Positions 25,269 to 32,163 of a DNA stretch of 64,000 nt are shown piece after piece (position 1 is the first letter of the stretch; each line of letters starts with the position of its first letter). Under the pieces are notes generated by a model, which was not told where the DNA came from, made no database searches, and saw nothing but the letters and a program-made list of their open reading frames with translations. The DNA comes from Pelagibacterium nitratireducens (GTDB lineage Bacteria; Pseudomonadota; Alphaproteobacteria; Rhizobiales; Devosiaceae): contig NZ_CP146276.1 in assembly GCF_037044555.1 (NCBI RefSeq), forward strand, positions 1 to 64,000, in the 5' to 3' direction. Made by a program: the position numbers and the translations under genes.

Positions 25269-25559
25269 TCAGGTTATCCCTTTGTGAGATTGATGATGGG
25301 CCGAAATTGCGCGACGGCTTCGGGGGTTATTCCATTTGGCCGGGCCTGCGAGCTGGCCGGTCTCGCGCCCCCGCGATTGATAAAAAAGATCGTCGGAGGG
25401 CTGGTTTCCGCCGGATGCGAGCGTCTTCAGCAGTTTTTCGGCGAGGTAGATGCCGAGATATCGGATCTCGATCTCGTGGGAGAGCGGCATCGGCCGAAGG
25501 GCCACAGCAGGAGGGTCGGCCAACGCCATTTCGCCGGCGAAAAAGGCGAGACGCTTCAT
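25269..25559 (-). CDS. Unknown 96-residue protein translationally coupled to CcmG-like gene
   Basis: The ATG at 25559 overlaps the TGA of the thioredoxin gene (ATGA) and the stop lies three bases before the next gene, which argues that it is translated. It opens MKRLAFFAGEMALADP and contains EIEIRYLGIYLAEKLLKTL, an amphipathic helix. The C-terminal third is Arg/Ser-rich and looks less gene-like. It is in the position ccmH holds in ccm operons but lacks the LRCxxC site. It could be a degraded gene. Confidence 0.5.
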   Translation of the reverse strand: MKRLAFFAGEMALADPPAVALRPMPLSHEIEIRYLGIYLAEKLLKTLASGGNQPSDDLFYQSRGRETGQLAGPAKWNNPRSRRAISAHHQSHKGIT

Positions 25560-26131
25560 GATCCGTCCTCCGCCTGCAATCGCCGCACGACGGAAAGGAT
25601 ATCCTCTTCGAGCGACGTTCGATCGAACGGTCCGACGTGCTTGTAAGCGATCCGCCCGTCGGCATCGACAACGAAGGTTTCGGGGAGACCGTAGACGCCC
25701 CAGTCGATTGCGACACGACCCGACTGGTCCGCACCGATCCGGGTGTAGGGGTCGCCAAGCTCTTCTAGGAAGGCCAATGCCTCCACGGCATCGTCCTTGA
25801 AATTGATTCCGTAGATTGGAACTATGCCGTCCTCGGCAAGCTCGTTGAGCAGAGGCATCTCCACCCGGCAGGGCACACACCACGATGCCCAGACATTGAC
25901 AATCGATACCTGGTCGCGAAGATCGGCGGAAGAAAAGCCGGTCTGCCTGCCCTCGACCGGAGGAAGGTCGAACTCAGGGATCGGCTTGCCGATGAGTGTC
26001 GATGGCAGGCTGTCGTCGTTGTCGTTGAGCCCCCAGTAGAGCGCCAGTGCAACGGCGGCGAAGACCGCGACGGGCAACATCAGAACCAACCTGCCGACCC
26101 ACGACGGAGCCCGACCTTCGCTTGTGCTCAT
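25556..26131 (-). CDS. CcmG/TlpA-type periplasmic thioredoxin
   Basis: About 191 residues with a membrane anchor near residues 12-32, then the CcmG fold: PIPEFDLPPVEG, active site WASWCVPCRVEMP, the acidic GINFKDD, and the cis-Pro loop YGLPETFVVDADGRI. In the family it reduces apocytochrome c or copper-site cysteines. It directly follows a cytochrome c gene (4-base overlap), and CcdA at the operon end can re-reduce it. Start at 26131 (MSTSEGRAP) is set by that overlap. Confidence 0.92.
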   Translation of the reverse strand: MSTSEGRAPSWVGRLVLMLPVAVFAAVALALYWGLNDNDDSLPSTLIGKPIPEFDLPPVEGRQTGFSSADLRDQVSIVNVWASWCVPCRVEMPLLNELAEDGIVPIYGINFKDDAVEALAFLEELGDPYTRIGADQSGRVAIDWGVYGLPETFVVDADGRIAYKHVGPFDRTSLEEDILSVVRRLQAEDGS

Positions 26132-26613
26132 GACCTGTCCTCGTCGTTCGCCGTGACCTTTGCCTGGAAGGTACGCTGGCGCTCGGGCCATGTGCTTTTG
26201 ATGTAGGCCAGCACGGCGCGGATCTCGGCATCGTCCAATGTTCCTTCGAAGGCAGGCATGTCGCTCTCGTAGCCCGGCACGACCGCCTCGACACCGTTCT
26301 TCGTGATGGTGAACAGATCCTGGTCCGAATGGTGCCAGGTGTGCCCGGTTTCATCGTGCGGCGGGGCCGGCATGCGGCCGTTATCGAGCCTGCGCTTCCA
26401 GTCGGCTTGACCCTCCAAATTGGCCCCGTGGCAGGAGGCGCAGCTTTCCGCATAGAGTTGCCGTCCAACCGCAATTTCTTCCATCGTTACCGGCTCGCCC
26501 AGGACCGTCAGGCCCTCCGCACTCGCGTCGTGGTCCTGCTGTTGCGCGAGCGCGGCGATGGCCACAAGACTCGTAACAGTGGCACTGGCGATTATGATCA
26601 GTTTGCGGGTCAT
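26128..26613 (-). CDS. Periplasmic monoheme cytochrome c
   Basis: 161 residues. A signal peptide (TRKLIIIASATVTSLVAIAALA) is followed by one heme site, CASCHGANLEGQ, and a later DMPAFEGTLDDAEIRAVLAYI whose Met is the likely sixth ligand. The class I fold matches small cytochromes found in copper or thiosulfate operons. It may pass electrons between a copper oxidising or reducing step and an oxidase. Start 26613 overlaps the previous gene stop by four bases. Confidence 0.93.
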   Translation of the reverse strand: MTRKLIIIASATVTSLVAIAALAQQQDHDASAEGLTVLGEPVTMEEIAVGRQLYAESCASCHGANLEGQADWKRRLDNGRMPAPPHDETGHTWHHSDQDLFTITKNGVEAVVPGYESDMPAFEGTLDDAEIRAVLAYIKSTWPERQRTFQAKVTANDEDRS

Positions 26614-26753
26614 TTCGGCCCCCTCAGGTATTTCACCAGAGCCACGAGGCTTAGGACCAAGACCGCAAAAACAAGCAGCAAGACAAGACCGCCGCCGGCC
26701 ATCATGAGGCCCATCATCGGTCCGTTCATCATTCCCATCATACACTCACTCAT
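26610..26753 (-). CDS. 47-residue Met-rich membrane peptide
   Basis: It reads MSECMMGMMNGPMMGLMMAGG followed by a single helix (VLLLVFAVLVLSLVALVKYL). The periplasmic or entry side is dense in Met with one Cys, suitable for weak Cu(I) binding. It overlaps the DUF411 gene by eight bases and the cytochrome gene by four. Small open frames of this sort are often missed by gene callers. Confidence 0.75.
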   Translation of the reverse strand: MSECMMGMMNGPMMGLMMAGGGLVLLLVFAVLVLSLVALVKYLRGPK

Positions 26754-27261
26754 TGGAATAGACGGTGATCCCGTCCTCGCCGAATGCGTAAGTCTTAAGG
26801 GTGCCGCTTTTCTCGGGAGCCATGCCTGGGGCGTTTGCCGGCATTCCCGGCAGCGTGATGCCTTCAATCTCCGGGCGCTCGGTCAACAGCCGATCGATAA
26901 TCGCGGTCGGCACAAGGCCGCTGACGTAATAGCCGTCGATCTCAGCCAGATGGCAGCCGAGTCCTTGCTCGGGAACACCCGCCTCGACCGAGCGCCTGTC
27001 GAAATCCTGGTCGTCGACGAGGGTCACCCGATAGCCGTTTGCCTGAAGATAGTCGGCGTATGTGTCACAACACCCGCAGCCCGGACTGCGCCAGATCGTG
27101 ATTTCTCGGGAGAGCTCAGCCGCAGCCATCTCTCCCATGCCGGCGACAGTCTGCTGATCCGTCTGCGCACTGGAGAGTGTCGTGAACGCAATCGCTCCTC
27201 CGACTGCGAGAGCCGCGAGCGAGGCGAGGGCGAAGAGTTTTTTCATTATAGTCTCCATCAA
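26746..27261 (-). CDS. DUF411 metal-binding periplasmic protein
   Basis: 171 residues; signal peptide to about residue 32, then DUF411. The signature is ITIWRSPGCGCCDTYADYLQANGY with the second Cys of GLGCHLAEIDGYYVSGLVP. DUF411 proteins accompany copper resistance genes (CopG/YlmB type) and bind copper via the CGCC site, possibly with oxidoreductase activity. ATG 27261 overlaps the beta-propeller gene stop; ATG 27246 is an alternative. A second DUF411 gene is at 49.7 kb. Confidence 0.92.
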   Translation of the reverse strand: MMETIMKKLFALASLAALAVGGAIAFTTLSSAQTDQQTVAGMGEMAAAELSREITIWRSPGCGCCDTYADYLQANGYRVTLVDDQDFDRRSVEAGVPEQGLGCHLAEIDGYYVSGLVPTAIIDRLLTERPEIEGITLPGMPANAPGMAPEKSGTLKTYAFGEDGITVYSNE

Positions 27262-28190
27262 GCGACCGCGAGAGTGGTCCAGTTTGCGCCGCCATCGCGG
27301 CTGAGTTTCAGGACGCCGTCGAGCGCGGCGATCAAACGTTTTTCATCGGCGGGATGAACAGCGACCGCCGAGGCAGAGCCCTGCGCGACATGCGACCAAA
27401 CCACGCCGCCATCGCGGGACGTCCAGACGCCCGACGGCAGCGCGGCGTACAGTGTTTCGGGTGCAGAGAGTGCACTGGCGAGCGCTCGGACCGGTTCGCT
27501 CCTTGGGAGCGGAGCTTCCGAAGGAGGCGTGTCGCCTGCAACCAGGGCATCCATCGCGTCGCCGGGCTGGACGTCCTGCCAGCGGCAGAAGCAGTCGGGA
27601 ACACGCGTCAGGCCCGCTGGGGTGCCGGCGTAGATCCAGATTCCGCCCATGCCCGTTGCCAAATCGACTGAAGCGAGCGCCAAAGGGTCACGTTCGGCGT
27701 CCTCGAGCCAGGGGCGATCGATAGCAAGACTCCAGTTTCCACCAGCGTCCTCGCTTTTCCAAAGGCCGTCCCCCCGGACTGCTGCATAAAACATGTCAGG
27801 TTGGCCGGCCGCTACGGCCACAGCATCGACTTCACCCTCGGCGAGCCCACGGGAGCGGGTTTCCCAGCTGCGGCCACCATCTTGGGACAAGACGACGCCG
27901 CCAGAAGCGAGACCGGCAAAGAGATGTCCCGGTTGCGCAGGGTGCGTGGCCAGGCCTAGAATGGCGGCAGGAACCGGCAGCGCTGTCCAGGACTTGCCGT
28001 TATCCTCGCTGCGGATCAGGTTCGAGCCAGCGGCGAGCAAAGCATCGCCATCGAAGGCGACGACCGCCATGGCCGAATCTGCCGGTACGGCAGCACGCAG
28101 AGCCATTGGTAATGCCGAGGTCCCGAGTGCAGCACCGGAACCTAGGATGAACATGCGGCGCGTGAGCGCCGGATATGAGTGGCGGGACAT
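27258..28190 (-). CDS. Tat-exported beta-propeller (BNR/sortilin-like) protein
   Basis: 310 residues. A twin-arginine signal (LTRRMFILGSGAALGTSA) leads into six or so repeats with SxDxGxxW Asp-boxes: SEDNGKSW, SQDGGRSW, SEDAGGNW, SRDGGVVW, SRDGGANW. The fold is that of BNR/photosystem II assembly factor-like propellers, and such proteins occur in copper gene clusters without a defined activity. The DCFCRW stretch in the middle could hold copper. It is an early gene of the CueR operon. Confidence 0.86.
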   Translation of the reverse strand: MSRHSYPALTRRMFILGSGAALGTSALPMALRAAVPADSAMAVVAFDGDALLAAGSNLIRSEDNGKSWTALPVPAAILGLATHPAQPGHLFAGLASGGVVLSQDGGRSWETRSRGLAEGEVDAVAVAAGQPDMFYAAVRGDGLWKSEDAGGNWSLAIDRPWLEDAERDPLALASVDLATGMGGIWIYAGTPAGLTRVPDCFCRWQDVQPGDAMDALVAGDTPPSEAPLPRSEPVRALASALSAPETLYAALPSGVWTSRDGGVVWSHVAQGSASAVAVHPADEKRLIAALDGVLKLSRDGGANWTTLAVA

Positions 28191-28334
28191 AATTATTCCT
28201 CATCAAACTCTCGGTCTACCGCCGGGGCCAGTGGGTGCCCCAGTCGGTAAGGACTGGATCGCGCGCGTCGGAGAAAATGCGTCGCCGAAGCACGAGATGA
28301 CATTCCCGGATGCGCTCGCGCGCCGGGCGTCAGA

Positions 28335-28673
28335 TCAGATGAGGGATCGAGGAGGTTGTTTGGCTGGGGGACCGGTAAGACCGCGCAGATTCTGCGTCAC
28401 CACCGGATTAAGCGTCTGACGGGGAGACTGAAACATCCCCTGCGACTGCGGGACAAGCAAAGATGCGAAACCGCCCGCTCCACAGATGACGTCGCACGCG
28501 AAAGCCGTCTGGCCTTCGTCGCCACATGCGTCGCAATCGGGCATATCCATCGCGGCGTCGTCGGAGGCAATCATGGCGGCGGTCATCTCCGCCGAGCCCG
28601 TTGCATGCGCGACCGAACTTGCCGCGAAAGCGGCAAGGACGGTAACAACAATGAGCCGGACGAAGAACTTCAT
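28335..28673 (-). CDS. Exported Cys/Met-rich small protein (DUF2946-like)
   Basis: 112 residues. The signal peptide (VRLIVVTVLAAFAASSVAHA) is followed by MDMPDCDACGDEGQTAFACDVICGAG, with four Cys in metal-like spacing. Similar leader proteins lie in front of copper resistance genes. The long C terminus (PVVTQNLRGLTGPPAKQPP) is unstructured. It is the first gene after cueR on the same strand. Confidence 0.78.
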   Translation of the reverse strand: MKFFVRLIVVTVLAAFAASSVAHATGSAEMTAAMIASDDAAMDMPDCDACGDEGQTAFACDVICGAGGFASLLVPQSQGMFQSPRQTLNPVVTQNLRGLTGPPAKQPPRSLI

Positions 28674-28705
28674 ACTGATAACTTACCCTATAGGCGGTTG
28701 CACTT

Positions 28706-28717
28706 CCATAGATATGG
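28706..28717 (-). promoter_or_regulatory. Short palindrome CCATAGATATGG before the leader gene
   Basis: A 12-base palindrome in the 72-base gap between cueR and the Cys/Met-rich gene. It might be a second control site, but no minus-10 at the proper distance stands out. Confidence 0.3.
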
Positions 28718-28745
28718 TTGCGACCAATTGCGCCTTCGAATGCCT

Positions 28746-29141
28746 TTAGGCTGTTCCGGAGTGAGCCAGATCGTTGACGATCGGACATTCAGGACGATCG
28801 TCGCCATTGCAGCGATCGACAAGATCACGGAGTGTTGCACTCAACGACTGCAGCTCCGATATCTTCTTATCGACATGGGCAAGATGCTTTGCGGCAATCT
28901 TCTTGACCTCTGAACTCGATCGCTCACGATCCTCGTACAGGGACAAAAGCGTCCGGCACTCATCTATGCTGAATCCAAGGGATCGGGCGCGGCACAGAAA
29001 TGTGAGCTTGTGCAAGTCCTCAGACTCGAAATCACGATATCCGTTTTCGCTTCGCGAGGGCCGCACCAAGCCAATCTGCTCATAATACCGTATGGTCTTG
29101 GCTGGCAAACCGCTCTGTTCAGAGACATCTCCGATGTTCAT
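28746..29141 (-). CDS. cueR: CueR-type copper-responsive MerR regulator
   Basis: 131 residues. The HTH is MNIGDVSEQSGLPAKTIRYYEQIGL, followed by the dimer helix and a C-terminal metal loop CNGDDRPECP, the C-x7-C of CueR/HmrR proteins that bind Cu(I), Ag(I) or Au(I). Start at 29141 gives the family N terminus; the frame continues open into the operator, which is non-coding. It lies head-to-head with copA, and each gene has its own CueR-type operator. Confidence 0.93.
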   Translation of the reverse strand: MNIGDVSEQSGLPAKTIRYYEQIGLVRPSRSENGYRDFESEDLHKLTFLCRARSLGFSIDECRTLLSLYEDRERSSSEVKKIAAKHLAHVDKKISELQSLSATLRDLVDRCNGDDRPECPIVNDLAHSGTA

Positions 29142-29173
29142 CGTGGCAGTACCTTTTATCCACTTCCCAGCCT

Positions 29174-29204
29174 TACGTAAGGGTTCCACCGATGGGAAGG
29201 TCAA
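29174..29204 (-). promoter_or_regulatory. CueR-type promoter for cueR and the copper operon
   Basis: On the minus strand: minus-35 TTGACC (29204-29199), 19-base spacer, minus-10 TACGTA (29179-29174). The spacer holds CCTTCCCATCGGTGGAA, the classic CueR box. It reads into cueR and the operon behind it. Confidence 0.88.
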
Positions 29205-29250
29205 TGGGGGTTCGACGTTTTTTTAAGCCTTGACCTTCCCATCGGTGGAA
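29184..29250. repeat. 21-bp perfect inverted repeat made of two operators
   Basis: The arm 29184-29204 is the exact reverse complement of 29230-29250, with 25 bases between. Each arm contains a full minus-35 and CueR palindrome. Confidence 0.95.
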
Positions 29251-29260
29251 GCGCTACTTT
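29230..29260 (+). promoter_or_regulatory. CueR-type promoter for copA
   Basis: Minus-35 TTGACC (29230-29235), 19-base spacer with CCTTCCCATCGGTGGAA, minus-10 TACTTT (29255-29260), about 30 bases before the ATPase start. Confidence 0.9.
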
Positions 29261-29289
29261 TTGGTGCTCAACTGCTTGGAGGGTTGACC

Positions 29290-31764
29290 ATGGACGTAGC
29301 GCGCGCCAATTCGGGAATGACCAGAGACCCAGTCTGCGGCATGGTGGTAGAGACGGGGGACAGCAGCCCCCGCCATGAGCACAAAGGCCATCTCTACCAC
29401 TTTTGCTCCGAGAATTGCCGGTCTCGCTTCGCCGCCTCGCCTAGCGACTTTATAGAGGCCGTCGATCCGGTCTGCGGCATGGCAGTCGATCGGGCGACTG
29501 CCAAACACTTGTCCTCGTATTCGGGCGAAAACTTCTACTTCTGCTCGGCTCGCTGCAAGGAGAAGTTCGAAGCGGCCCCCGAGACATACCTCAAGGGCAA
29601 GCCGACGCCAGAACCTATGCCAGCCGGCACGATCTACACCTGCCCGATGCACCCTGATATCGAGCAGGTTGGACCGGGGGACTGCCCGATCTGCGGGATG
29701 GCGCTGGAGCCCAAAGGCGTCCCGCAGGGCGACGAAGGCCCAAACCCAGAACTGGTCGACTTCTCCCGGAGGTTCTGGATTGGTGTCGTCCTGACCATTC
29801 CGGTTCTCCTTTTGGCAATGGGCGGCTATGTCGGTATCCCGATCCGTAGTTGGACCGGGGAGCGACTTGCCCACTGGCTAGAACTCATTCTAGCCACGCC
29901 GGTGATCCTTTGGGCGGGGTGGCCGTTCCTGGTGCGGGGGTGGAAAAGCTTCCGCAGCCTGAACCTCAACATGTTCAGTCTGATCGCCATGGGGATTTTT
30001 GCGGCGTGGGCGTTCAGCACTGTCGCCGTAATCGCACCAGGCCTTTTCCCCAGCGGATTTCGCGACGCTGAGGGGAACGTCGGTATCTATTTCGAGGCTG
30101 GGTCTGTGATTGTGGTTCTCGTCCTCCTGGGCCAGATCCTGGAGCTGCGAGCGCGCGAGCGGACTGGCTCGGCCATCCGCGCGCTGCTCGATCTCGCGGC
30201 CAAGAGCGCTCGCGTGATCCGCGAGGGTGGCGTTGAAGAGGAGGTGCCGCTCGAAGATGTGGAGATCGGCGAGCGACTCCGGGTGCGTCCGGGTGAAAAA
30301 GTGCCGGTCGACGGCGAGGTCGTGGAAGGACGGTCGTCGGTGGACGAGTCGATGCTGACGGGCGAACCGGTGCCGGTAGAGAAAATCGCGGGCGATCCTG
30401 TCACCGGAGCAACGATCAACGGGACCGGAAGTCTCATCATAGAGGCCAAGAGAGTGGGCAAGGACACGATGCTCGCGCAGATCGTCGAGATGGTGGCGGC
30501 CGCGCAGAGATCGCGCGCGCCAATCCAAAAGCTTGCCGACGCTGTAGCCGGTTACTTCGTACCGGCGGTGATTGCGATCGCGGTGCTGTCGTTCCTCGCC
30601 TGGTCTATTTGGGGTCCGTCGCCTGCGCTGGCCTATGCTCTTATCTCAGCCATTGCCGTTCTCATCATTGCCTGCCCCTGCGCGCTCGGTCTTGCCACGC
30701 CAATGTCGATCATGACGGCGACGGGGCGCGGTGCGCAAGCGGGCGTGCTCATCAAGAATGCCGAAGCGTTAGAAGCTTTCGAGAAAGTGGATACGCTGAT
30801 CGTCGACAAGACCGGAACGCTTACGGTTGGCAAGCCGGAGCTTTCCGTCGTGCTGCCCGAGAGAGGTCATGACGAAGCCGAGATTCTGCGCCTCGCAGCA
30901 AGCCTGGAGCGGGGCTCAGAACATCCGCTGGCGGAGGCGATCGTCCGGGGTGCCGAGGCGCGAGGCCTCACGCTCGCCAAGGCCGACGATTTCGAGGCGG
31001 TCACCGGGATGGGTGTGAAAGGCGTGGTAGACGGCAAGGCGGTCGCATTGGGCAATGCGAGGATGCTGGCGGAGCTCGGGGTCGAGGCACCGTCAGCTGC
31101 CGAGACCGCAAACGCCCGGCGCGATGAGGGGGAGACCGTCATGTTCGTCGTCGTTGATGGCGGGGTCGCGGGTCTCGTAAGCGTTGCGGATCCCGTCAAG
31201 GAGACGACGCCGGCCGCGCTCAAGGCGCTGCATGACCTCGGCTTCCGGATCGTTATGGCAACGGGCGACAATGAGCGAACCGCGCGCGCTGTTGCGGGCC
31301 GCCTCGGCATCGATGAAGTCCGCGCCGACGTGCTGCCCGAGGATAAGGCGCGCATCATTCGCGATCTGCAATCGGAGGGACGCAAGGTGGCCATGGCCGG
31401 GGACGGGGTAAACGACGCCCCCGCCCTGGCACAGGCCGATGTCGGCATCGCAATGGGCACGGGGGCTGACGTCGCGATCGAGAGCGCCGGCTTCACCCTG
31501 GTCAAGGGCGATCTTGGCGGGATCGTGAGGGCGCGCCGCCTATCCCTCGCCACGATGCGCAACATTCGGCAGAACCTGTTCTTCGCGATGATATACAACA
31601 CCGTCGGCGTTCCGATCGCTGCCGGTCTCCTTTATCCGTTCTTCGGACTGCTGATCTCGCCAATGTTCGCGGCCGCCGCAATGAGCCTCTCGTCCGTCTC
31701 GGTGATTGGCAATGCGCTCAGGCTGAGATCGGTTCGATTATCGTCGCACATGGGCGGCCAGTAA
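29290..31764 (+). CDS. copA: CopA-type Cu(I)-exporting P-type ATPase with two YHS domains
   Basis: 824 residues. It opens with two YHS/TRASH-like modules (DPVCGMVV ... [10 protein letters not shown] and DPVCGMAV ... [10 protein letters not shown], about residues 13-105), then the heavy-metal-binding motif [24 protein letters not shown] (described here by its ends YTCPMHP and CPICGM), eight helices with the CPCALG metal site, [14 protein letters not shown], the HP loop SEHPLAEA and the hinge GDGVNDAP. It has no classic HMA domain; the YHS modules replace it. It exports Cu(I)/Ag(I) to the periplasm, where the divergent operon handles it. Start at ATG 29290. Confidence 0.94.
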   Translation: MDVARANSGMTRDPVCGMVVETGDSSPRHEHKGHLYHFCSENCRSRFAASPSDFIEAVDPVCGMAVDRATAKHLSSYSGENFYFCSARCKEKFEAAPETYLKGKPTPEPMPAGTIYTCPMHPDIEQVGPGDCPICGMALEPKGVPQGDEGPNPELVDFSRRFWIGVVLTIPVLLLAMGGYVGIPIRSWTGERLAHWLELILATPVILWAGWPFLVRGWKSFRSLNLNMFSLIAMGIFAAWAFSTVAVIAPGLFPSGFRDAEGNVGIYFEAGSVIVVLVLLGQILELRARERTGSAIRALLDLAAKSARVIREGGVEEEVPLEDVEIGERLRVRPGEKVPVDGEVVEGRSSVDESMLTGEPVPVEKIAGDPVTGATINGTGSLIIEAKRVGKDTMLAQIVEMVAAAQRSRAPIQKLADAVAGYFVPAVIAIAVLSFLAWSIWGPSPALAYALISAIAVLIIACPCALGLATPMSIMTATGRGAQAGVLIKNAEALEAFEKVDTLIVDKTGTLTVGKPELSVVLPERGHDEAEILRLAASLERGSEHPLAEAIVRGAEARGLTLAKADDFEAVTGMGVKGVVDGKAVALGNARMLAELGVEAPSAAETANARRDEGETVMFVVVDGGVAGLVSVADPVKETTPAALKALHDLGFRIVMATGDNERTARAVAGRLGIDEVRADVLPEDKARIIRDLQSEGRKVAMAGDGVNDAPALAQADVGIAMGTGADVAIESAGFTLVKGDLGGIVRARRLSLATMRNIRQNLFFAMIYNTVGVPIAAGLLYPFFGLLISPMFAAAAMSLSSVSVIGNALRLRSVRLSSHMGGQ

Positions 31765-31947
31765 CGACAAAAGCCTGAACACCAAGTGGCAGTCGCCAGC
31801 TCCAAGTAAAATTGCTGTCCGGCATGATGGGTGACCGCAATTCGAACTTTTTTTGCAACCTCGATGATCTGAGGCACTTTCTCTTGGAGGAGTGTTGACC
31901 GACCGATGACGTGTTGACCCACTATTACAAGTCTCGAGGAGGCTGGA
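31765..31947. other. Short intergenic stretch after copA
   Basis: No gene seen. It ends with a GGAGG site in front of the small frames annotated next. Confidence 0.5.
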
Positions 31948-32163
31948 ATGAATTTGCTTTCCCGCTCCGGCGACTGGATCTTCACACCGCGAAGCGCGGA
32001 GCCGAAAAAAATCTATAGCGGGAATGGAGGGGCTGAACTGAATGATAGGCGGCATGACCCTTATTGTGGGTTTGGCACTGATTGTGCTCGTGATCGGGGT
32101 ACCAATCAAACATCGGAGGGGTTGAAGCCGGACAAACTGCCACGACCCGGGGGGCAGGGATGA
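31948..32163 (+). CDS. Small open frame of 71 residues, unrecognised
   Basis: ATG 31948 follows CGAGGAGG at good spacing. It reads MNLLSRSGDWIFTPRSAEP and has a polar C terminus with two Cys. Its stop overlaps the start of the large fusion gene by four bases. The good ribosome site and overlap are the only support; the 27-residue frame inside it may be the real product. Confidence 0.4.
   Translation: MNLLSRSGDWIFTPRSAEPKKIYSGNGGAELNDRRHDPYCGFGTDCARDRGTNQTSEGLKPDKLPRPGGQG
32042..32125 (+). CDS. 27-residue hydrophobic peptide
   Basis: MIGGMTLIVGLALIVLVIGV followed by PIKHRRG: one membrane helix with a basic end, the form of many real bacterial microproteins. It begins after GGAGGGG with 12 bases between. 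It lies in a different frame inside the 71-residue frame, so at most one is the main product. Confidence 0.45.
   Translation: MIGGMTLIVGLALIVLVIGVPIKHRRG

Noticed and set aside
26329..27357. 342-residue plus frame in the copper operon
   Set aside because: Opposes cytochrome c, the 47-mer and DUF411, all with overlaps and motifs.
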